Positions 31,743-42,100 of a DNA stretch of 51,344 bases are shown here, in pieces. Numbering within the stretch: the first letter of the stretch is position 1; every line of letters begins with the position of its first letter. The position numbers were made by a program, and so were the translations under genes. The stretch is from the NCBI GenBank assembly GCA_964454015.1, contig CAYVQF010000042.1, positions 1-51,344 of the forward strand. Direction: 5' to 3'. The notes under the pieces are model-generated. The model worked only from the letters and a program-made list of their open reading frames with translations, was not told where the DNA came from and searched no databases. The DNA comes from CAYVQF01 sp964454015. GTDB lineage: Bacteria; Myxococcota_A; Bradymonadia; UBA4248.

Positions 31743-32860
31743 GCAAGGGCCAACCGCTGGTGATGGTGTGTGCCGGTGGCGGTGGGGTGGGCAAGACGAC
31801 GACCTCAGCGGCGCTGGCCCTGGCCCTGGCGCGGCAGGGGGCGCGGACCCTGGTGATCACCATCGATCCGGCGCGACGTCTGGCCGATGCCCTGGGGGTG
31901 CGTTTGGGCAATGATCTGCAAGTGATTGGGCTCGACCCGAGCACGGGAGATCGCCTGGTGGCGCTGATGCCCGAGCCGAGCTTGGCGACGCGCACCTTCA
32001 TGGATTTCTTGTTCCTCGAGGAACCCGACGCCCACGCGCGCCTCATGGCCAACCAGCTCTTCCTCACCCTGGAAGACAAGCTGGCGGGCATGAACGAGCT
32101 GGTGGCCATGACCTTGGTGATCCGGGCTTTGGCGGCGGAGCCCTTCGACGCGGTGATCGTCGACACGGCGCCGTCGCGCTATGCTTTGGACTTCTTTACC
32201 TATCCGGCGCGGCTATCGGCCTTGCTCGAGGGGCGCGCGGTGAAGTGGATCGCCACGCTCATGCAGCGCGCCGAGGAGCGTCGCGGCAAGGATCGGCGTT
32301 GGTGGTCGGGCTGGGGCAAGCGCCAGGTGGAGGCCGCCGTGTCCCACGTCTTGGGGACCTCCCTGGTGCAGGACACGACCCATCTCTTCGCCGAGATTGC
32401 GCTGATCCGCAAGCGCTTCGCCTGGATCGCCAGGGAGATCGACAACCTTCTGCGCGGGCCGCGGACGGCGCACATTTTGGTCGCGGCCCCGACGGGCGCT
32501 GCCGAGGATGATCTCTTCTTTCTCTTTCGGCGTCTGGTCGAGCTGGAGTCGCGGGCGCACGCCGTCCTGTTGAACCGGACCGGGCTCGAGCTCGACACCT
32601 GGGTGCGGCTCTTCGAGCCCGATGTGCCTCTGGGGCAGCACGCGCGCATTCAGTTACAGCATTTGCGCGAGGAGCACTTCAGCCGGGTCCAGGCGAGTCA
32701 GCGCATCCACCGGCGACTCGAGAGCCTGCCGCGTCCAGTGCCGGTGGTGGACTTGCCCCTGCTGACCTACACCGAGCCGGCTGAGATCGTTCAGGAGCTG
32801 GCGACGCTGCTAGATCCGAGTCTGCGCATGTTGACGGGGTGGCGGTCGCCCCACGCCTGA
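31739..32860 (+). CDS. ArsA/GET3-family ATPase, second of a pair
   Basis: A 373-residue ATPase. Walker A is CAGGGGVGKTTTSAALALAL, switch I region TIDPARRLADALG, and the GET3 signature DTAPSRYALDFFTYPARL. The C-terminal half has LVAAPTGAAEDDLFFLFRRL and VVDLPLLTYTEPAEI. Compared with the first ATPase it is longer and keeps the canonical DPA switch. Four-base overlap with the upstream gene shows tight coupling. Paired ArsA-like genes occur in several Deltaproteobacteria; their job is not established. Confidence 0.9.
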   Translation: MSKGQPLVMVCAGGGGVGKTTTSAALALALARQGARTLVITIDPARRLADALGVRLGNDLQVIGLDPSTGDRLVALMPEPSLATRTFMDFLFLEEPDAHARLMANQLFLTLEDKLAGMNELVAMTLVIRALAAEPFDAVIVDTAPSRYALDFFTYPARLSALLEGRAVKWIATLMQRAEERRGKDRRWWSGWGKRQVEAAVSHVLGTSLVQDTTHLFAEIALIRKRFAWIAREIDNLLRGPRTAHILVAAPTGAAEDDLFFLFRRLVELESRAHAVLLNRTGLELDTWVRLFEPDVPLGQHARIQLQHLREEHFSRVQASQRIHRRLESLPRPVPVVDLPLLTYTEPAEIVQELATLLDPSLRMLTGWRSPHA

Positions 32861-32874
32861 CTTTGGGGGCAGGA

Positions 32875-35022
32875 TCACGAGGCGTCGCGCACGAGGTGAC
32901 CTTGTTGGCGCAGCTCCTCGACGCAGGCCTGACGCAGGCTGGGAATGTCCAGCGGCCCTTGCGTCGCCAAGGCGTGGGTGGCGGCGCGGAGGAAGGCGTT
33001 GCGCAGGTGGCCGCCAGAGATCTCGAGATCGCTGGCGAGGCCGTCTAGCCCGGGGTCGTTGTGGAGGTGTTCGGGCAGGAAGGCGCGCCAGAGACGCAGC
33101 CGGCTTTGGGTGCAGGGCGGCGGGAAGTCGATGTGAAAGCGGATGCGCCTGGCGAAGGCGTTGTCGATGGCTCGCGCGTGGTTCGTGGTGAGGAGGGCGA
33201 CGCCGCCAAAGCTCTCGAGGCGTTGCAAGAGATAGTTGACGAGGCCATTGGCATGGCGATCATTGGCGTTGTTGATCTGAGTGCGCGACGCAAAGAGGGC
33301 GTCAGCTTCATCGAAGAGGAGGACCACTTCACCCTTGTTGGCCTCATCAAAGAGCTGGGCGAGGTTCTTCTCGGTGTCGCCGATGTATTTGCTGGTCAGG
33401 TGGGCCAGGTCGACGCGGAAGAGCTCGAGTCCCAGCTCGCGGGCGACGATGGCGGCGGCCATGCTCTTTCCAGTGCCCGGTGGCCCTTTGAACAAGGCGG
33501 TGACGCCGGGGGATTGGCCCTGAAGCAGGCGCGTGCCCATGATCTCGGCGATGCGGGCGCGGTGATGGGCGAAGTGCAGCAGTCGTTGGATGGCTTCAAG
33601 CGTTTCGGGAGGGGCGCACAGATCACCCAGGCGGTGGCAGAGGGTGACTCGCTGGGCGACCTCGGAGAAACGCGGCTGGACGACTTGGTCGGTTAGGGTG
33701 TGCAGCTCTGCCGAGTCGAGGCGCCGGCCTTGTTTGGTGCGCTCGCTACAGCGTTGGTGAATGGTCAGCATCTCTGCCGGTGCCGGCTTGAAGGTGGTGA
33801 AGAGGGTCTCCCGGGCTTCGTGGTCTGGCGCGAAGGGCGCCATGAGGCCTTGCCAGTGGCTTCGGCAGGTGCTGCTCGAAGGGCTCTCGGCGGCGATGAC
33901 CGTCAGGGAAGAGAGGTGTTGCTGAAGGACGCTGACCGGGGCCGTGGCCGAGAACCACAGCGCCGGCCAGGGCAAGGCCGTGAGGCGGTCGAGCTGGCGG
34001 AGAAAGTCGGCTTTGGCCTGGCCGGCGCTGCTGTCCAAGAGGTGAGCGTTGCGGAGGTGAAGGGGGGCCCGGCCCAGAAAGGCCATGGCGGCGGCTTGAC
34101 GCAGGCGGGTGGCGGCGTCGGGACGCTGATGCAGCAGCGCCAGATCGAGGTTCACCATGGCTTGGGCGGTGGGTGTGGCGCAGGACTCGACCAAATGTTG
34201 CGGGCCGATGCGCGCTGGACCATGGATGAGGATGGCGCGGCGGAGTGTCGCGTGGCGCATGGCGTTCTTGATGGCTCTGTGGGTGCTCTCGGCGATACAC
34301 GCGGCCTGCACGGCTTCGCCTTGCCAGCTCACACCCGGCACGGTGGTGCTTTGGGGCGGATCGGCGCGCAGGTGGCGCAGGAGGATCTCGCTGATGGCAA
34401 AGGGGCGGTCCAGGTCGCTGCCCTCTCCGTGCGGCGTGGCCTCGACCAAGGCGAGGTCCTGAAGGGCCGGAGCCAGGCAGAGGATGGGGTAGGAGGTGGC
34501 GTGTGGGTCGATGAGCTCCAAGACGAAGCGCAGGGTCATTCCGTTGCGACCGGCACATAGCCGCAGCAGACGGCTCGCACAGGGGTCGGTGTGGGCTGCA
34601 TAGGCCACGCCCAGGACCATGAACCAGATCGCAGGCAAACGCAGCTCGCGGACCAGCTCGGAGAGGCGTTGGCTGAGCAGGTCGTCCCCTGGCGGCGTAT
34701 CCAGGCGGCGCAAAAACTGATCGCGTTGGATGACTTCGTCCACCTCCAGCCCCTCCAAGACACTGTCGCTGCGTGGGCGTTGTATCAAGCGGCGCAGGTC
34801 GGCGCGGGCGGCCATGAGCTCTCTCGCCGAGATCTCATGTGCCACCTGTGGCTGATGCAAGCCGAGCCCCAACCAACGCCGGGCGATGGTGTTGACCCAG
34901 GCCGTGAGGGGGTGAGTCTCGGCGATGTGGGGGGGCGCCGTGGCGGCCAGGGCGTCGGGCGTCAGCGCCAGTGGGAAGGACAGGGGCGGTTGGGCAAAGA
35001 GGCGTTGGCTTACGGCAGGCAT
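32875..35022 (-). CDS. AAA+ ATPase with long N-terminal region (Cdc48/FtsH-like AAA module)
   Basis: A 715-residue protein. The C-terminal AAA+ module starts near residue 490: Walker A GPPGTGKSMAAAIVARELGL near ~511, Walker B VVLLFDEADALFASR, sensor 1 LLTTNHARAID and arginine-finger region NAFARRIRFHIDFP. The N-terminal ~450 residues include a degenerate P-loop-like domain (ILIHGPARIGP, PALWFSATAPVSVL) without a usable Walker A. This two-part layout is seen in ATPases associated with extracellular contractile injection systems and other assemblies, but no tail or sheath gene is here. ATG 35022 has TGGAG 6 bases upstream; 35034 is the alternative. Convergent with the ArsA pair, 14 bases apart. 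Confidence 0.85.
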   Translation of the reverse strand: MPAVSQRLFAQPPLSFPLALTPDALAATAPPHIAETHPLTAWVNTIARRWLGLGLHQPQVAHEISARELMAARADLRRLIQRPRSDSVLEGLEVDEVIQRDQFLRRLDTPPGDDLLSQRLSELVRELRLPAIWFMVLGVAYAAHTDPCASRLLRLCAGRNGMTLRFVLELIDPHATSYPILCLAPALQDLALVEATPHGEGSDLDRPFAISEILLRHLRADPPQSTTVPGVSWQGEAVQAACIAESTHRAIKNAMRHATLRRAILIHGPARIGPQHLVESCATPTAQAMVNLDLALLHQRPDAATRLRQAAAMAFLGRAPLHLRNAHLLDSSAGQAKADFLRQLDRLTALPWPALWFSATAPVSVLQQHLSSLTVIAAESPSSSTCRSHWQGLMAPFAPDHEARETLFTTFKPAPAEMLTIHQRCSERTKQGRRLDSAELHTLTDQVVQPRFSEVAQRVTLCHRLGDLCAPPETLEAIQRLLHFAHHRARIAEIMGTRLLQGQSPGVTALFKGPPGTGKSMAAAIVARELGLELFRVDLAHLTSKYIGDTEKNLAQLFDEANKGEVVLLFDEADALFASRTQINNANDRHANGLVNYLLQRLESFGGVALLTTNHARAIDNAFARRIRFHIDFPPPCTQSRLRLWRAFLPEHLHNDPGLDGLASDLEISGGHLRNAFLRAATHALATQGPLDIPSLRQACVEELRQQGHLVRDAS

Positions 35023-35171
35023 GGTCTGCTCCATCAGGGCTGCGCCAGCGCGCAGGGCTTTCCCTTATATCGAGACTATTGTGCCGCGTATTTACTGTCG
35101 GACGCGATTATTTGCCGAAGTGCGCATGGCCCAGAGCGAGGGCGGCCGTGGGCCAAGGGCGCGCCGCGCCG

Positions 35172-35954
35172 TCAAGTCTCGCGGGGAAGGACTTCGCCAT
35201 CAGCGCTGATGACGTGATCGGCGGCATAGAGGGCGTCGACCATGAGCCCGCTCATCTCTTCCTCGGCGAAGACCTTCTGGCTCTCCTTCTGAAGGAGGTC
35301 GGCTTCGCCGCTCTGCCCAAGGGTGGCTTGGGTCAAGCGCTGGGCATCGGCCGCGGGGTCGTCGCTTCGCCCCTCTTTCCAGGTCAAGCTTGACGTGAGC
35401 CGATAACCTTTGTCTTGGGCGGCCTGGACCAAGCGCTCGGCGAAGAGGCGAAAGCGTTGCGGGTCTTCGAAAATGGCGGCGATGCGCATGCTCAGGCCGC
35501 CGAGATCCTGCGCCGCGACGTGGCGGGCTTCCTCGAGGCCGAGGTGCGTCGGGCTGGACAGGGCGATACCGAGGATGGCGGCCTTCTCGGCGGCGTCCAC
35601 GGGCTGGTGGAAGGAGCAGCTTTGGCCGTCTTCGGCCAAGCGCAGTCCTTCGACCCAAACGCTGCGCAGCGCCGCTTCATCGATGAGGCGCAGCCCAAGG
35701 CTTTCGCCCAGGGCGAGGATGCGATCGGTGAAGGTCATGGCATCCATGGGCCCATTTCCCAGCCCCTCGCAGAGCAAGTCTGGCGCGTCGAGCGGCGTTC
35801 CTTGGGCGCCGGCGAGGTGCGTCAAGGTCGCGACGAGCTGCTCGCGGCTTTCAGGGTCAGGTGCCAGGAAACCAATGATTTCATCACGTATCTGTGGAGA
35901 GAGGCTGCCAGCGTGGGTTAACGCGGCCTCGAGGCCCGTGGGGAGTGGACTCAT
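35172..35954 (-). CDS. Protein of unknown function, 260 residues
   Basis: I do not recognise a full-length family. It is soluble and acidic, mostly helical, without a signal peptide. Near the C-terminus GLMVDALYAADHVISADGEV resembles the first helices and acidic loop of TerB-like domains, but the protein ends right after, so this may be coincidence. An upstream GTG frame start at 35966 is possible; ATG 35954 has GAGG 6 bases upstream and is preferred. Same strand as the AAA+ gene, 149 bases upstream of it. Confidence 0.7.
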   Translation of the reverse strand: MSPLPTGLEAALTHAGSLSPQIRDEIIGFLAPDPESREQLVATLTHLAGAQGTPLDAPDLLCEGLGNGPMDAMTFTDRILALGESLGLRLIDEAALRSVWVEGLRLAEDGQSCSFHQPVDAAEKAAILGIALSSPTHLGLEEARHVAAQDLGGLSMRIAAIFEDPQRFRLFAERLVQAAQDKGYRLTSSLTWKEGRSDDPAADAQRLTQATLGQSGEADLLQKESQKVFAEEEMSGLMVDALYAADHVISADGEVLPRET

Positions 35955-36238
35955 GGGTGACCTCACCGTTTGAAGGCTGTTGCGCTCAAGTGCCGAGAAA
36001 AGGACCTAGATGCACCTTACCACCTTGGAGGGGTATGCAGTCCGTAGGCTAACATAGGCGTGCGCCCCAGTAAAGGTGCGGCCAAGGGGAGCTTGGCGAC
36101 GACTGACCGCGCCTTGCTACGCCTCGCTGGTTCTCTTGGCGCGGCCATGGCGCTGCGCGCGCTCCCCTGCCCGGATGCCAGGCGCGAGGTCGAGGCGCTG
36201 GGGTCTCGTCGGCGGAGACGGCGCCCGAGTGGCGGCGA

Positions 36239-37132
36239 CTACTTTCCTTTGCCCTTTCCCTTGCCTTTCCCTTTGCCACTCTCGGGAGCGCCGGTCTGGA
36301 GGATGCCTCCGGAAGGGGCAGGGGCGTCGTCGTCGGCCGTTGGCGTTTTGGGCTCACCTTTGCCCGGCTTGCCTTTTCCCTTGCCGCCCTTCTCTTCCTT
36401 GCCTTCCTTTCCTTTCTCGCCGCGATGATCTCTGTCCCCCGGCTTTCCCTTCTTCTCTTTGGCCTCCTTCTCCTTCTTCTCCTTGACACCTTTGAGCCCG
36501 TCGACGGGGCGTCCATCACACTCTCCCAAGTAATCGCCGTGGGCCAAGTGGGCCTTGACCGCGGCCTGTCCCACCGAGATGGTGTGGGCGTTGGCGGGGT
36601 TGCCCGGTGGCACGTGGCAGAGGACGACTTTCTTGGGCTGGCCGTCGTCGCCGACTTCTTCGGCGGCGGCGGTCTCCGTGCCTTGCTCGTCGTCGTAGGC
36701 GACGGAGGCCAGGACGAGGCTATTGGACTCGCTGCTGAAGATGCGCAAGGTACCGGTCTCGTCGAAGTGATGGACGTCTTGATCGGCGTCGACGATTACC
36801 CCTTCAGGGTTGACCACGACGCGCTCGCCTTTGGCGCTGACGTAGACGATGCGGCGTTCGGCGTCGACGGTGAACACCGAGCCGTCTTTGCCGACGAGGG
36901 TCCGCGCGCCGCCGGCGTCGGCATAGACCTCGCTCTTTTCCAAGACGGGCTCGACTTCAAAGACCGTACTCTCGACCACGATGGGGGCCGTGTCGTCGAC
37001 AGCGCCGGGTGCGGCCTTGGCCTCAGCAGTGGCTTTGGCGGCCGCATCGGGGCACTGGCACGGCTGTTGGCAGCCCAAGGCGACGAAGCAGAGCGATGAT
37101 AGGGTAGAGACGAGCAGAGCGCGTTTCGACAT
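36239..37132 (-). CDS. Lipoprotein with Cys/His CHVPPG motif and Lys/Gly/Glu tail
   Basis: A 297-residue protein. The signal ends in FVALGC (Cys21). Residues 50-155 look like beta-rich repeats (SVFTVDAERRIVYVSAKGER). Residues ~168-205 carry CHVPPGNPANAHTISV followed by VKAHLAHGDYLGEC: a CHxPPG, VxxHLxHGDxxGxC pattern that I know from many secreted bacterial proteins, whose Cys and His spacing suggests a disulfide or metal site. The last ~90 residues are low-complexity Lys/Gly/Glu ending in repeated GK. TGGAG precedes the ATG. Function unknown; the basic tail could bind polyanions. Confidence 0.82.
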   Translation of the reverse strand: MSKRALLVSTLSSLCFVALGCQQPCQCPDAAAKATAEAKAAPGAVDDTAPIVVESTVFEVEPVLEKSEVYADAGGARTLVGKDGSVFTVDAERRIVYVSAKGERVVVNPEGVIVDADQDVHHFDETGTLRIFSSESNSLVLASVAYDDEQGTETAAAEEVGDDGQPKKVVLCHVPPGNPANAHTISVGQAAVKAHLAHGDYLGECDGRPVDGLKGVKEKKEKEAKEKKGKPGDRDHRGEKGKEGKEEKGGKGKGKPGKGEPKTPTADDDAPAPSGGILQTGAPESGKGKGKGKGKGK

Positions 37133-37340
37133 GGTTCACTCCAGTTTAGTGCAAGCCCCAAGACAGTTTTTTGGGGGGTGACGATCCGTATCTTAGATAG
37201 AGACGGGTGCTTCTGAAAGGCCAGACGACACGAGGTGGCGACGGTCTAAAGGCGTTGCGCAGCCTCCGAGCTTTGTTCGGTGCGCGAAAGCCGCTCGAGG
37301 CGCGGGGCATGGCGCCCTTAAGTTTTCGTATTCCGTTGGA

Positions 37341-39038
37341 TCACGACTTCTCGGACCCTTGGGCGGCGTGGAGCGCGGCGAGCTCCTGGACGAGTTGCTG
37401 ATGGGCGGCTTTGATGAGGTCGCGTTCGTAGGCGTGGAGCCGGGAGGTGGCGCGCTCGATGTCGAGTTGCAGGTTCAAACGCTTGATATCGGCCGTGAGC
37501 GCTTCGAGCTGGAAGGAGCGCTGTGGGTCGGCGGCGGTCTCCATCTCGGGGCGGGTCCCGGATCGCGTCTGCAGGCTGGCGATGTGCTGTTCCCGTTGGG
37601 CGAGGGCCGTCTGGAGGTGGCTGATCTCCTCTTCCAGCGACTGTTCCGCTGCTTGGTAATCGCGCAATGCTTCGCGCAGCACCGCCGCTTCAGTCACGGC
37701 GTCCACTTTTTGGGTGCTGCGGATGCTCTGCAGCTCTTGTTCGATGGCTTGTTTCTCCCGCAGGGCGTTGACGAGCTGGGCATCGCGCTCGCGCAGGGTT
37801 TTGGCCATGAACTTGTTCTCCCGCACCAGGTTCTCCAAGCTCTGTTGCTGTTCCAGGGTCGCGCGCTTCAAGACGGCCACTTCCTCGGCACTGCGCGTGT
37901 CTTGGTTGCGTTCCCCGGCCTGTTTGCGCAGCAGGAGGTTCTCTTTGACCAGCAGATCGCATTCGCGCTCATATTCGTTGATGGCGCGTTCGAGGTCTTC
38001 CTGGCGTTTGCTGGCGTCAGCAGGGTTCTCGACGACGGGGAAGCGGCGTTGCGCTTCGGCTTGTTCCACCATGTGGTCGAGCTCGGCGTCCCGTTCTTGC
38101 ACGGCGCGGCGGAGGTTTTGCAGTTCTTCTTGGGCCTGGAAGAGGGCCTCGCCGAGGTCGGTGATGGTTCGCTGGCGGCGCAGGGCCTGCTCTCTTTCGA
38201 TGCTGAGCTGCCGCTCTAGGTCGCGATGGGCTTCGAGGAGGTTATCCGTCAGTTGGTTGAGCTCGGGATCGTCGCTGTCGATGCCGGCGAGGTCATCCTG
38301 GCTCTGCAGGCACTGCACGTCCTGCATGATGTCGCGGAGGCGGGTGCTGAGGCTTTGCCCCGAGGTGTAGAGTTCGTGCGAACGCTCATGGGAGGCCGAG
38401 AGGTCTTCGCGCAGCTTGGTGACGTCGCTCATCAAGGCGTCCGATGCGGCCTGGACCTGTGACCTGACGGGCGGTGGCGTGGGGGGGGCAGCCGGCGCGG
38501 GTTTTTCCTCCGGCGCGGCGAGAAAGACCTCTTCTTGGGGGGGCCGCGAGCGGGAAGACGCCGCCGTGGGCGCCGCCGTTGGGAGCGCAGGCTGGGAAGG
38601 TGGTGCAAGGGGGGGGGCGAGTTCCGGCGCCTGCCGGGGCGCCGGGCGCGCGGTCTCTGTGGGGCTTAGTGAGCGGCTGGGCGCTCCCTTAGGGGTTGCC
38701 GTTGGGCTCTTGGGAGGGGAGGCGGCCGCGGTGCTGCTCGGCAGTCTTGGGTTCGGTGTGCCAGACGGGGGTGGCAAGCGCTGGGGCGGAGGCGCTGGCG
38801 GCGGCGCGGAGGGCGCGCTTGGCGTGGCCTTGGGCGCCGGCTTCTTCACGCCAGCGCTGGCTTGGGCCTCGCTCTGCAAGGGCACCCGCTTGGGCGGCGG
38901 GATGGTGCGTTTGCTCTGCTCTTTGCCTTTGAGGGTCGTCGTGGGCGCAGGTACCTTGACCGCCGTCCGGGGGGCGCTGTTCTTGGTGTCCTCCGCGGGG
39001 GGGAGGCTCTTCTCCTTGGGATCTTGCTCGACGCTCAT
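37341..39038 (-). CDS. Large coiled-coil protein with Pro-rich N-terminus
   Basis: A 565-residue protein. Residues 1-190 are low-complexity Pro/Ala/Ser/Thr sequence. From ~200 to the end it is almost continuous predicted coiled coil, rich in Gln, Glu and Leu heptads (DNLLEAHRDLERQLSIEREQ, EEEISHLQTALAQREQHIAS). There is no signal or membrane segment. Such proteins act as cytoskeletal or scaffolding elements; nothing specific can be assigned. AAGGAG lies 6 bases before ATG 39038, so the upstream in-frame start at 39065 is rejected. It is co-directional with the hybrid kinase gene 106 bases upstream. Confidence 0.82.
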   Translation of the reverse strand: MSVEQDPKEKSLPPAEDTKNSAPRTAVKVPAPTTTLKGKEQSKRTIPPPKRVPLQSEAQASAGVKKPAPKATPSAPSAPPPAPPPQRLPPPSGTPNPRLPSSTAAASPPKSPTATPKGAPSRSLSPTETARPAPRQAPELAPPLAPPSQPALPTAAPTAASSRSRPPQEEVFLAAPEEKPAPAAPPTPPPVRSQVQAASDALMSDVTKLREDLSASHERSHELYTSGQSLSTRLRDIMQDVQCLQSQDDLAGIDSDDPELNQLTDNLLEAHRDLERQLSIEREQALRRQRTITDLGEALFQAQEELQNLRRAVQERDAELDHMVEQAEAQRRFPVVENPADASKRQEDLERAINEYERECDLLVKENLLLRKQAGERNQDTRSAEEVAVLKRATLEQQQSLENLVRENKFMAKTLRERDAQLVNALREKQAIEQELQSIRSTQKVDAVTEAAVLREALRDYQAAEQSLEEEISHLQTALAQREQHIASLQTRSGTRPEMETAADPQRSFQLEALTADIKRLNLQLDIERATSRLHAYERDLIKAAHQQLVQELAALHAAQGSEKS

Positions 39039-39144
39039 AGATGCTCCTTGCTGCCCATTCGCCACGCGATGTCAGGCCAAGTTCAAAGCAATCAGGTGCC
39101 AGCACTATGATGGGCCTGGGGTGCGAACGCAAGGTGCGCCGTTC

Positions 39145-42100
39145 TCATTCGCTCTGCAATCGTTTCTGGAGTTGCTGGCATTCGCTTTCGAGGTCAGGGA
39201 GGCGTTGCAGCGCGACCTCATGGCGACCTTGGCGCAAGGCTTCTTCTATGGTGGCAGCCACGTCCCTGAGGCGCTCGCCGCTCATGTTGGCAGCGGCACC
39301 TTTGATGAGGTGGGCGCTGCGTTCGGCCTCTTGCCACTGTTCGGAGCTGAGGTGGGTGCGGAAGGTGAGGACTTGCCCCGGGAGGTCTTCGAGGAAGCAG
39401 TCGATGATGGGGCGCAAGAGGCTCTCGTCGCCGAGCAAGCGGTTGAGCAAGGTTTGGCGGTCCCAAACGGGTCGTTCGGGCGGGGGAAAGTCCCCGATGA
39501 CGTCGGGTATGGGGAGGCGATGTCGGGTTCGGGTGCGATCACGCCGGGGCAACCATCGCCTCAGGGTGGCGCTGAGCTCGCCGAAGTCGATGGGTTTGGA
39601 GAGGTAGTCGTTCATGCCGGCGGCGATGCACTTTTCCCGATCCCCCTGCATGGCGTGGGCGGTCATGGCGACGATGGGGATGGCTGGGTTGCGCACGGGC
39701 GCGGCATGGGTGCGAATGCGGCGCGTGGCTTCAAAACCATCCATGACGGGCATCTGGACATCCATGAGGACCAGGTCATAGGGCGACGTTTCGAGGGCAG
39801 AGAGGGCGTCGCGGCCGTTGGCGGCGACGTCGGCCTGCACGCCCAGTTTTTGCAGCACGCCGAGGGCCACCTGTTGGTTGGTGGGGTTGTCTTCGACGAG
39901 CAGGACCTTGCCTTGCCGGTTCTCGAAGCGGCTGAGGTTCTCCCGGGCCGTGTGTTTGGTGACGATGGATTGGGGGCGCTGGGTGAAGTCGTTGGTGGCG
40001 CTCATGGCGAGGGAGAGGGCGATGACGAGCTCCTGATAGCGGACGGGTTTGCTCAAGTAGGCGGCGAAGCCCATCTCGCCAAAGCGCTTGGCGTCGCCGC
40101 GATTGCCCATGGAGGTCAGCAGCACCATGCGGGTGGCTTTGAGGCGGACGTCAGCCTGGATGGCGCGACCCAAGGCTTCGCCGTCCATACCGGGCATCTG
40201 CATGTCGATGAGGGCCAAGTGAAAGGGGGCCTCGTCGTCGATGGCTTGATAGAGGGCTTGGAGGCCCGCCGGCGCGTTGGTGGTGGCCGTGGGTTGCATC
40301 TCCCAGTGCTGTAGCTTCTGGGTGAGAATCTCTCTGCTGGTGGCGTTGTCGTCGACGATGAGGGCCTTGAGGCCCCGCAGCTTGGCGATGGCATGGTCGA
40401 GGTTAGCGCTCGGGGTCGTGGCGTGGCGTTGCTTTGGCAGGCGAACGGTGAACCAAAAGACCGAGCCTTGGCTCTCTTCACTGGTGACGCCGATGCGCCC
40501 CTCCATGAGCAGGACCAACTCTTTGGAGATGGCCAGGCCCAAGCCGGTGCCGCCAAAACGTCGGGTGGTCGACGCGTCGACTTGGCTGAATTTCGTGAAG
40601 AGCAGGCCTAACTTGTCCGTGGGAATGCCCATGCCGGTGTCGCGCACGACGAAGCGCAGGGTCACGTCGTCTTCGCCCTCGTGCTCGACGCGCACGGTGA
40701 CGGCGATTTCCCCTTTTGCTGTGAATTTGAGGGCGTTGCCCGTGAGGTTGGTGAGGATCTGGCGCAGGCGCCCAGGATCACCCGTGAGATGGGTCGGGAC
40801 ATTGGCGGCGCAGTCGAAGATGAATTCCAGCCCTTTCTCCTGGGCGCGGATGGCGAAGGCGTCGGCGAAGTCTTCGAGGAGGAGCACGAGGTCGAAATCG
40901 AGGGCCTCGAGTTCGAGTTTCTTGGCCTCGATTTTCGAGACGTCCAGGATGTCGTTGATCACGCTCAGGAGGGACTCGGCGCTGGAGCGGACGATCTCGG
41001 CGTAGCGCCTCTGCTGATGGTTGAGCTCCGTTTCGAGGAGCAGGCCCGTCATGCCGAGGACGCCGTTCATGGGGGTGCGGATTTCGTGGCTCATGTTGGC
41101 CAGAAACTCGCTTTTGGCGGCATTGGCGGCCTCGGCTTGACGGCGCGCTTCGCGCATCTCGATCTCGATTTCGTTGCGGGTCAAGGCATCGGTGAGGATG
41201 TTGCCGAGGATCTGGAGGAAGTTGACCTGGGAGTCATCGAGGTGGTGTTTGCGGCGCAGACTCTCAACCCCTAGATATCCAATAAAGATCTCATTTTTGA
41301 GCAACGGGATGCACAGGATGGACTGCACTCCCTGTGCTTGGAGGAGGTGGCGGACGCCTTGATAGCGCTCGGGTAGGGCGCCGGTGTCGGGGACGCAGAA
41401 GACGGCGCGGGCGTGGACGATTTCGGCCAGGTGTGGGTCGTTGGCCAGGGTGACCTCGCGCAAGCTATCTGAAAGACTCTCAACGCCGGGCGCACACCAC
41501 CTATGGGTGTTCAGGAGTTGGCGCCCATCGGCAGAGAGCAGCAAGAGATAGCTGCGGTCGACGCCGAGGAGGTGGCCGGATCTGCTGAGCATGTGCTCGA
41601 TTTTGCGATCGATGTTCTCCGTGGTGGCGGTGATGAAATCGGCGGAGACCTCGGCGATGAAGGCTTGGAGGTGGCTCTTGTAGAGGAGTTGCTGCTCGGC
41701 GTTTTTGCGGTCGGTGATGTCGACGGCGGTGCCGATCATGGCGCTGGCGTTGGACCAAGCGATGGGTCCCGTCGTGACGTCCAGCCATTTTTCGCTGCCG
41801 TCACCGCAGCGGATACGGCACTCGTAGCGCGCCATGGCCCGCTCCTGGGCGCGATCGAAGAGACGACGCTGGCGGATCAGGGCGAGATCCTCTGGGTGGA
41901 TGAGATCTTCGAGGGTGAGCTCGCCCAGCAAGCGTTCGCTGGTGTAAGCGCTGATGGTCTCGGTGGCGCGGTTGACGTAGAGGAAGCGCGTATCGTGGAA
42001 GGTGAAAATGGCCGTGGTGGTGGAGTCGGCGAGGGTCCTGAACATGGCCTCGCTGTGGGCGAGGGCCACTTCGTTGCTTTTGCGTTCGGTGATGTCCGTG

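Noticed and set aside
30810..32860. Arsenite efflux operon
   Set aside because: The ArsA-type ATPases have no ArsB, ArsD or ArsR neighbour.
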